Shown piece by piece: positions 56,390 through 64,000 of a stretch of 64,000 bases of DNA. The stretch is from Camellia lanceoleosa (lineage: Eukaryota; Streptophyta; Magnoliopsida; Ericales; Theaceae): the NCBI GenBank assembly GCA_025200525.1, contig CM045762.1, positions 108,412,734-108,476,733 on the forward strand. Direction: 5' to 3'. Numbering within the stretch: the first letter of the stretch is position 1; each line of letters begins with the position of its first letter. The translations under genes were made by a program, and so were the position numbers. The notes beneath the pieces were generated by a model. It saw nothing but the letters and a program-made list of their open reading frames with translations, had not been told where the DNA came from and ran no database searches.

Positions 56390-57258
56390 CGAATCCGGAG
56401 ACTTAATCAGCCCTAAGGTGTCATGCACCAAAAGGGGGCTCCGAATCTGGAGACTTAATGTGGCCAATCGTGATATCCACGAAGGGCGCTCCGAATCCGG
56501 AGTATTAATCGGCCCTAAGCTGTCATGCACCAAAGGGGGGCTCCGAAACCGGAGGCTCAATCGGCCCTAAGGTGTCATGCACCAAAGGGGGCTCCGAATC
56601 TGGAGACTTAATCGGCCCTAAGGTGTCGTGCACCAAAGGGGGCTCCGAATCCGGAGACTTATTGTGGCCAATCGTGATATCTACGAAGGGCGCTTCGAAT
56701 CCGGAGTCTTAATCGGCCCTAAGGTGTCATGCACCAAAGGAGGCTCCAAATTCGGAGACTTAATGTGGCCAATCGTGATATCCACGAAGGGCGCTCCGAA
56801 TCCAGAGTCTTAATCGGCCCTAAGGTGTCATGCACCAAAGGGGGCTCCAAATCCGGAGACTTAATCGGCCCTAAGGTGTCGTGCACCAAAGGGGGCTCCG
56901 AATCCGGAGACTTAATGTGGCCAATCATGATATCCATGAAGGGCGCTCTGAATTCGGAGTCTTAATCGGCCCTAAGGTGTCATGCACCAAAGGGGGCTTC
57001 GAATCCGGAGACTTAATTGGCCCTAAGGTGTCGTGCATCAAAGGGGGCTCTGAATCTGGAGACTTAATGTGGCCAATCGTGATATCCACGAGGGGCGCTC
57101 CGAATTCGGAGTCTTAATCGGCCCTAAGGTGTCATGCACCAAAGGGGGCTCCGAATCCAGAGGCTTAATCGGCCCTACGGTGTCATGTATCAAAGGGTGC
57201 TCCGAATCCGGAAGCTTAATCGGCCCTAAGGTGTCATGCACCAAAGGGGGCTCCGAAT
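56390..57258 (+). repeat. Two-type tandem array of 51- and 50-bp units
   Basis: After a partial unit, about 17 units in the order A B A A A B A B A A B A A B A A A. Type A (51 bp) has GGCCCTAAGGTGTCATGCACC; type B (50 bp) has GTGGCCAATCGTGATATCCACG; both end in CTCCGAATCCGGAGACTTAA. The CTCCG...CGGAG part of each unit can form a small hairpin. Because the A unit is 17 codons long, long repeat-peptide frames appear by chance. Confidence 0.93.
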
Positions 57259-57268
57259 CGTCGACATG

Positions 57269-60200
57269 TGTAGACACCCCATTTTTGACCGTCCTCAAGA
57301 CTCGGTTGTGCTTGTAGGTACACCCAACAACTGGTTCGATTGCTCGCCCAGCACTCAACTATCGCGGCGGAACGTCACCGGTTCGAGTTTCCCGGACCTT
57401 GTATCATTTCTGCCTTATTTTTGGACCCTGATTTGGTCTTTTCAGAGTGGCCCTCTTGGTGCACTGCCGGCCATGGCATGGCATTGCTGGCCATGGCTTT
57501 GTTCTGCGGCCATCGGTGTGCTTCGCCATTCTTGATGGCTTGCCCCCTATCTCAGCTAGTTTTCCTCCAGATCTTTTGAGCCAGCTGGATTTTTGTTTGC
57601 TACCCTCCATACACGTGTATGGAGGGATGAAGGCCTTGCAAAGCTTCTTGAAGAAGCTTTGGCTTTTCATTCCTCTATATAAGGAAGAGGCCTCTTCCTT
57701 AGACAGGGTTTTGAACTTTTGAAGGAGCAAAACCTCTTTTTCTCTCTATATTGCTTGTGTTTAGTGCTTAGAAATTGGATTTCCTTGCACTTTTGCACTG
57801 CAACACATAGAAACACACCACCACCATTGAATCAAGCTTCTTGGGAGGTCTTCTTGAGGTCTGAAAGCAAGCTTCCACCCCCTGAAACTGTTGATTTCGA
57901 AGAGGGTCTTCAAAGGTGAGCATTTCCCCCATTTTTGCACTTTCTTGCACCTTGCTTTAGCTCTCTTTTCATCTTGATTTAGGCTTTTCTTATAACTGAA
58001 AAAGTCTTTTTTTTAAGTGCTTTTTAAGTTTAGTAAAGGTCATTTTGCTGTTTGGGGTGTGTAGCCCCCTTGCATGCTTTGTTTGGCTTTGTTTTAAGCC
58101 ATATTTGGAGGCCTCTGAGTTAGTCTTGGTTTGGCCTTCCTACCACTGAAATCCAGTGGATTTTCAGTGGTAGAGGCGTGGTTTTGAGGTCCTAAATCAG
58201 AGGGGGTACCCCCCTCTCTTTGTGTTCCTCCTTACTTGCATTTTTGGCCATCCAAAGGACCATCCCTCTACGCATTTTTGAGGTTGGTCCAGGCCTCTTT
58301 TTTGTGACTTCTAGGACCTACCTTGGCCCTATCCAAGGCTGGTTTGGTCATGTCTTGCTTGCATCTTGCATGTATAGTGTAACTCTATCCATAGCTTATC
58401 AAAGTAGCATGTGTGCGTAGTCTTTGTTGAGTCTATTTCAGTCCATTTTTGGTGATGTTTTACCATGCCATAAACCTGTTTTGGGTTGCTTTTGTTACTT
58501 CATGTTTGCATGATGCACTTGTAATGTAAACCCCCTTAAACTAGCTTCGTATGCTCCATGCCATGCCATGCCATGTCATTTTAGCTTGTCTGGTTTACAA
58601 TTCAGCATGTATTTGGTCATCATTTGGCATGTTATGACCCTATCCATAGTTGGTTTGATCATCCTTTGCATGCTCCATATAGGTGTAGAACAAATCTTGT
58701 TTCCTAGCTCTTTGTGCATGGTGTTTGGACTCATCATACTAGCATATTTTGGCTTTGCTGTAACTTGATTTTATGCTTACTTTGAAGTGTTCTAGATTGT
58801 TTTAGGCTGCCATGGCCATGTCACCCATGCTTTGTATAGCTATAGTGTAAATGCTTAGGCTAGTCTTGGATTTTGAGGCCCCTATCATGCCATACATGTG
58901 ATGTTTGCATGCTTTGCCCTCATTCCATATGCTATTTCAGTCCATGAAATGTTGTCATACACTTGCATTTGACATGCCTTGAATGCTTTGTATAGCTTGT
59001 GCTTTATGCCTCAAGAGTGGACTTTTGTGCATGCCACTTAGCCTAAGTCTTTGGCCCAGCATTTCACTGCATTTTGGGTCGTAATATACCATGATGCAAC
59101 TCTGTTTTTGGTTGTCCAAGTCATGCCATGATTGGTTCTCATAAGTGTAGTGCATTGCCTCTTTAAAGCCTTGCATGCTCCATGCTTTTAGCCTTCTGTT
59201 CTAGCCTTTGTTGGCTAGCTTTGAGCTTGATTTTGGTCTTGTTTGGGCCTGCCCTAGGACTATTTTAGGTCCCCTTGGCCCTTTGGGGCTTGCCTTGTAT
59301 GGCCATGGCTTAAGTCCCTTTGCTTACTTTGAGCCTTGAGCATCATAACATGCTATGCTTGCATTGTTGATTTGATTTGGCATCAGTTTATATGGTATTT
59401 CAGAGCTTACCTCATTGTCATATATACATGTTTGTTGCCATATATACATGTTTGTTGCTCCTTAAGCGTGCTTAAGAGTTGTCCTCTTTGTGCCTTAATA
59501 CTTGAGCCATTTGGCATGCATGCTTGCCTTGGCTTTCCATGCTTTTCAGGCCATCAATTCCATCATTCTGGCTACTAATTTGGACCTAGTTGAGAGCCGT
59601 CCATCTTTGGTGTAAGCCCATCTTACCATGTTGTCGCATGCTTGTTTCATTTCGTATGTTGTCGCACACTTGTTTAGCTTCGCATGCCTTGCATGTTTGC
59701 ATGACCATGTTCCATTTTGTCATGTTGTCCAAGGTTGTTGCCTCACATCATGCTTATATGCTTGTTGCATGCTTGAGTTAGTTGCATGTTTGCACACTTA
59801 AGTCATATTGCATGTTTGCCATGCTTATGTGTTGCAATATTTGGATTAAGTGTTAATCCGAGCACGAGGAACGAGGGGCGTTTCATACTCCGAGTGATGG
59901 AACGTGACTCAATTCTCGGTCGCCGAAGCTCTTGATGATTCATGATAGAGTTCTAGGCTTTACTTGCTTTATTTGTGCATTCATTTTCATATTGATTTGC
60001 ACAAGTTGGATCTTTGGCCATCATGCATCGAGATGCGTGATTGATGGTCGTGGATCCGACTATGCCTCTCCCTTGATGTTTTGAGGTGATTTGGGGTGGC
60101 ATATTGCATACATGCCCTTGGGAGACCCTTCATTTTCTCTATTTTGTACTTTGTTGCAGCTTGGTATCACAGCACACCAGTGGCCGGCAGTGCACCACTG

Positions 60201-61716
60201 ATGGCCAGCAAACTCTCATCCTTGGCCGGCAGATCTCCCTCCATGGCCGGCAGGCCACTAGTGACTTCCCTAGCAGTGTTTTGGTAAGTTCCAGTAACAA
60301 ACACTGGAAGACACCCTGCAAACAGAGCCTCTAAAGAGCAACCAAAAGGTGTTTCGAGGCGAAGAACTGAAGCGAGTAGGCATGACTCCCTTCTTCAAAC
60401 AGAGCTGGAATAGCATCATTTACTGCTTTCCCTACTTGCTTGTTGTCATTCATTAATTTGTTAATTAATTAGGTTGTGTAATAATTAGTTGTAGCTAGTT
60501 ATTCATTTGGTTCTGTAATAATTAATTAGCTCGTGAGTTAGTTAATTAGGCAGTTTGTATTATTTATTCGGACCCTCCGAGCGAGGGCACAGTTGTAATA
60601 AGTGTGCGTAAGTGTGTGTATGTCTCCCAACCTCACGTCTTTCTTCCCTTTTATTTACTAGCTTTCGATGGTTAGTTTAGGGCATATTTCAATTAGCATA
60701 CTTATGTTTGCATGTTTGCATTCATTCATCTGTATTGTATGCACCGGGCTCGGCGCATCATACTAACTGCATTGTATTCCAATTCCAAGTTGAAAACTTG
60801 TTAGTTGTAGCATCTCACATGCCATCTTTAGAATAGCCGAGCCTATTATAGTTGCATTTTTGCATGTGTTGCATTGGGCATCTCAGCATAGTTAGGATCC
60901 ATGAATGTTTTCTAATTAGCCTCTTTGTTTGGCTTGGTAAGTACTGATGCTTTAAGCATCCTTGCATGTGTGTGAGTGACTGCCATGATAGCATGCTTAC
61001 CATAAGGCTAATTGCTTATGTGATATATCTGCCTGAATGCCTGTGGGTGAAGGTTGGGTTATCTGAATTGGAACAATTGATCGATTAAGAGTTTTAAGCC
61101 CACTTGAGAGTGGCAAATCATCATGTTTTCTAAGCCCACCTGAGGGTGGCAAATCCATATCTTAGCCTACTTGCGGGTAGCACCATCAATCCATTTTCAA
61201 AACAAACATGAGATGTTTTGTTCCAATTCAGGTGATTCGGTCTATACTTGTATGATGTGTGCATCACATAATGATTCTAGGCTAATAATCGGAATAAGAA
61301 CACATAACGTTTTCAAAACTCGATATCATGGTTAGTAGAGGCCGATCTTTGATCGGGCGAGCGGAGGTGCTCACGAAGTGACCATCCCCAATCATACCCA
61401 AGTTCCCGAGCTGAGGCAACTTTGGTGATGACGGACACGTGGCCTTAGGCAACGAGTCAGGGTTTCCTAAATTTTCCCAAAAATAAAATATTTAGGTAGC
61501 GACTCTGTGTCTGGCAAAGCAGTCCATGTTTGGCATTTCTTTCAAAAAATATGTTTTCAAAACGATTTGCCGGATTTGAACTCTTTGATGATTAATCGGT
61601 CTTGCATTGCACTCTGTGAGATTAGATACAGGACCGTGACATTGAGTTCTGAACTGTAGTGAGCCCCAAATGAACAAAACAGGATTTCCCTCCCAGGACG
61701 TTCGGGGACATCTACA
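57269..61716 (+). mobile_element. Long LTR of a Tat/Ogre-like element, copy 2
   Basis: Starts TGTAGACACCCCATTTTTGA and ends GACATCTACA, with a primer site after it. Shares start, TATA-leader architecture (TATATAA, 57676-57682), the CATGC-rich middle and the end block with the LTR at 36360-40510. About 4.45 kb. Contains a 32-bp imperfect palindrome at 58141-58172 (TACCACTGAAATCC...), also present in copy 1 near 37333-37362. No polypurine tract precedes it, so it is more likely a 5' LTR of a separate element than the 3' LTR of the element at 36360. Confidence 0.86.
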
Positions 61717-61718
61717 GT

Positions 61719-61738
61719 TTCTGGCGACTCCGCTGGGG
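61719..61738 (+). promoter_or_regulatory. Primer-binding site, Tat/Ogre type, copy 2
   Basis: TTCTGGCGACTCCGCTGGGG directly after the LTR copy 2. Confidence 0.85.
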
Positions 61739-62124
61739 ATTTAGAGAACTTGACTCGAACTCATGATATCTTGTTTTGATTACACTTATATGTTTCTTTG
61801 CATTGCATTTGCATTGGTGCGCTTAGGACACCGTGTTTGCCATATGCTATTCCTGAACGGTTTGCCGGAGGCTCGCTTCAAGAAGCGTGCCATAAGGCTG
61901 ACTGGTTGCGGGCTCTACCACGACGGGAACACAAACCCCAGTTTTTACCGGGGCACCTTTTTTGACCATTCGACCTAGTGCATATTCGGAATCCGTAGTG
62001 ACCATTCTAAGCTAGGATAGGTTGCTTACCCGTTTATAGGTTGTTTGAAACTGCTGCGTGCGTAGTGAAACCCTAGTTCCTGACAAAATAGGACAGGGAA
62101 ACCCTACCCCAACATAGGGGTGTT
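61739..62124 (+). other. Leader of the second long-LTR element
   Basis: Repeats the leader of the first element (40533-40918) with few changes, including TTTAGAGAACTTGACTCGAA and CCCCAACATAGGG. It is interrupted at 62124 by the minus-strand LTR. No coding sequence. Confidence 0.75.
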
Positions 62125-62650
62125 GTCACGCCCCGTACCTGCCCCCTAAAAGTTCGGGCATGACCTTAACAAAAACAGACAGAATAACCTATTTGGTATA
62201 ACATTTGGGGGCCTGAACGGAAGCATTTTAATTTTAATTAATAAAGAACAGACGCATCCATTGAGCAACTACCAAAAACCAGGATCAACTTAACATTTAA
62301 CATAAAGTACCATGCACACAAAATGAGGTTACAAAAACATTTACAAAATTAGCCTAGGTCTTAGGCATACAAAACAATAGATACAACGCCCACGACTGTA
62401 ATGTGAATACCAAAATTACATATATAAAACCAATCGGTCTAATATGCAAGGGTTTCTTCCAAAGGTTCGTTAAACTTAAGGCGGCAAAAATGCATGAAGC
62501 ATGCTAGATCGGCTCAAGTGGTTCCTACTAATCAGACAATTTACAGAATGAGACAAGCTCAGTGAATAATAGTACGCAGTAATAAAATCACAATGTACAA
62601 TAGCATATGTACCAAAATCAAATACTGAGATAACAGATTGACTCATTGGT

Positions 62651-62862
62651 CCAGGTAGCCTTGCGGCACAGATAGCCTTTCGGCTCAGGTAGCCTTACGG
62701 CACAGATAGCCTTTCGGCTCAGGTAGCCTTTCGGCACAGATAGCCTTTCGGCACAGATAGCCTTTCGGCTCAGGTAGCCTTGCGGCACAACAGGTAGCCT
62801 TTCGGCACAACAGGTAGCCTTTCGGCACAACAGGTAGCCTTGCGGCACAACAGATATACAGA
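62651..62862 (-). repeat. 17/20-bp minisatellite within LTR
   Basis: Seven units of 17 bp (alternating GGTAGCCTT...CGGCACA and GATAGCCTTTCGGCTCA) followed by four units of 20 bp extended by ACA. On the minus strand units read CGAAAGGCTATC. Confidence 0.93.
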
Positions 62863-63322
62863 TATAGTTCTCACTTTCATTTTCAAATCAGTACATAATT
62901 ACAATCATGTCTTACAGAACAGATACATAAATGTATGTGTAATGCACTATTACTCACAGTGTTGTGGTGGCGTATGAGTTCCTTCTGGAGTGTGCCTCGC
63001 ACAACATATCTAATAAATTAGTATTCTTTTCTTTTTAAATCCTTAATAGTCATTCCATATGCCCTCTGACTTTAAGGATATGAATATCTCTATTAAAACT
63101 CATCAGAAAAACATTCGAATAGCACCAAAGTGCCCAGCATGAGAAACAGAACAAATCATATTTTTCTTGTTGAATAGTCCTCGCTTTCGGCGTGGACTTG
63201 TCCGCCGAGCGGACGGTAAATCTTGATCAAAAAATCTTGGATGGTCGATTTCTCCGCCGGCGTACATTTCCCTTCGAGCGATAAAGGCAAAATTTCAGAA
63301 ACTGCTGGGAGGTGTAATTCTA

Positions 63323-63353
63323 CGCTCGAGCGGACATGACCCCCGCTCGAGCG
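63323..63353 (-). promoter_or_regulatory. Two exact CGCTCGAGCG palindromes
   Basis: Copies at 63323-63332 and 63344-63353, equivalent to 7445-7474 in the related LTR. On the minus strand CTCCCAGCAGTTTCTG follows at about 63309-63294. Confidence 0.6.
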
Positions 63354-64000
63354 GACGTCGACCCAAATTCTGGGCAGCCCGAATTTCATCCCCAAATCAT
63401 CAATCAAACCCAATTTTTCATAGATTCAAAGATCATATTCATGCAACACATTCATCTAACAACCCCAAAACATGAATCTAAGCTTAATCATACCAATTGA
63501 AACCAAGTTAGAAGCTTTGTCAAGTCAATACTTCCACAAATTCAATCTAACTTCACATTCTTCAAACATATTGCATGATTTCAACATATATACATGGATT
63601 GATGCTATAATTCAAAGATTTAAGTATATCTTTATTCAATACTCAAATTATTGCCAACATGTTCAAATGGTAAGAAACCCTAGTGAATCAAACATGGATT
63701 ATCCATCAATCATACAAACATGAGATAAGATTCTTGGAGATTAAGCTAGAATTCAATTACCTTTGAATAAATCACCCAAATCAACAAGTTGAGTAGTATC
63801 CTTAATGACCCACGAATTTTCCCCCAAATTCTCTCCTCCTTTCTCTTTTTCCTTCTCTCAAAAGTGACCCACGTTTTGATCACAACTCCACAAGACTTAA
63901 GTGATAAAATATATATATAAGGCTCATATAAGACGAAATTGAATCGTTTAAGGATGCCGAAATGAAAATTCTACAGAAAATCCCATTATAGCTTAAAAAT

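Larger units (their letters stand above)
62125..64000 (-). mobile_element. Minus-strand LTR, same family as 6422-8663 (runs off window)
   Basis: On the minus strand the end GGGGCGTGACA lies at 62125 and the sequence can be followed backwards through all landmarks of the LTR at 6422: GCCCGAACTTTTAGGGGGCAGG end, CACTGAGCTTG motif (62548-62560), minisatellite, GC-rich region with CGCTCGAGCG pair, leader and TA-rich TATA region (63910-63920). The last 65 bases (63936-64000) match 6675-6740. About 250 bp of LTR start should lie beyond the window. The LTR end touches foreign DNA at 62124, so it is a solo LTR or the 3' LTR of an element to the right. Confidence 0.85.

Noticed and set aside
56340..57317. 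Open frames with a 17-residue repeated peptide
   Set aside because: The 51-bp unit is a multiple of three, so repeat frames stay open; B units of 50 bp shift the frame. Not a gene.
57269..61716. 3' LTR of the element that starts at 36360
   Set aside because: No polypurine tract stands before it and it is followed by its own primer site and leader; left as a second 5' LTR.
62618..62848. Minus-strand open frame with RKAICAERL repeats
   Set aside because: Translation of the 17/20-bp minisatellite within an LTR.
1..64000. tRNA, rRNA or organellar insertions
   Set aside because: No cloverleaf with conserved GGTTCGAATCC arm, no rRNA stretch and no plastid or mitochondrial gene recognised by eye on either strand.

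Overview
The window looks like a stretch of repeat-rich plant nuclear DNA, probably from a flowering plant and possibly a woody eudicot (species not determinable from sequence alone). I found no intact host gene, no rRNA or tRNA gene and no CRISPR array. Almost everything I can assign is LTR-retrotransposon sequence in layered, nested and truncated states, with tandem repeats, one solo LTR and one MITE-like element. Plant-type primer-binding sites (TGGTATCAGAGC-like, TGGCGCC-like, TTCTGGCGACTCCGC), integrase chromodomains, Ty1/copia and Ty3/gypsy domains and the antisense genes of Tat/Ogre-type elements support the assignment.

Layout. 1-2519: degenerate LTR-like DNA. 2521-6421: decayed Ty3/gypsy pol (RT, RNase H, integrase, chromodomain), polypurine tract and start of its 3' LTR. 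6422-9890: a rearranged chromovirus-like gypsy element: 5' LTR, primer site and gag on +, then, in inverted orientation, the 3' LTR start and end of pol; this makes a 327-bp near-perfect inverted repeat. 10160-17909: an element with 2.2-kb LTRs, primer site and gag but no pol (TR-GAG-like). 18063-22359: a short-LTR element with TGGCGCC primer site and no recognisable protein (LARD-like). 22842-30189: a decayed Ty1/copia (SIRE-like) element with two gag modules in series. 30190-34407: minus-strand LTR pieces, including a 3.3-kb solo LTR carrying a MITE. 34408-36359: unassigned AT-rich DNA.

36360-62124 holds Tat/Ogre-like elements. Two >4-kb LTRs of one family (36360-40510 and 57269-61716), both on + and both followed by the same primer site and leader, enclose a broken gag (41287-42306), a multi-exon antisense plant-mobile-domain (PMD) gene (46094-49234, minus), a tandem array of CATGCAT (RY) boxes (50111-50530), and a second, minus-strand element (404-bp LTR at 50533-50936) whose own antisense gene (51326-53401, plus) resembles the 'putative gypsy type transposase' family. 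The two antisense genes are divergent, about 2.1 kb apart. Further copies of the second gene's 3' module lie at 54440-55312 and 55846-56157, followed by a 17-unit repeat array. 62125-64000 is a minus-strand LTR of the 6422 family inserted in the leader of the second long-LTR element.

All protein-coding relics carry stops or frameshifts. Many stops fit C-to-T (or G-to-A) change in CAG, CGA and TGG codons, as expected from deamination of methylated cytosine in silenced DNA. The most unusual signals are the divergent antisense gene pair with its RY array, the LTR-derived inverted repeat, and a CGCTCGAGCG block shared by copia and gypsy LTRs.
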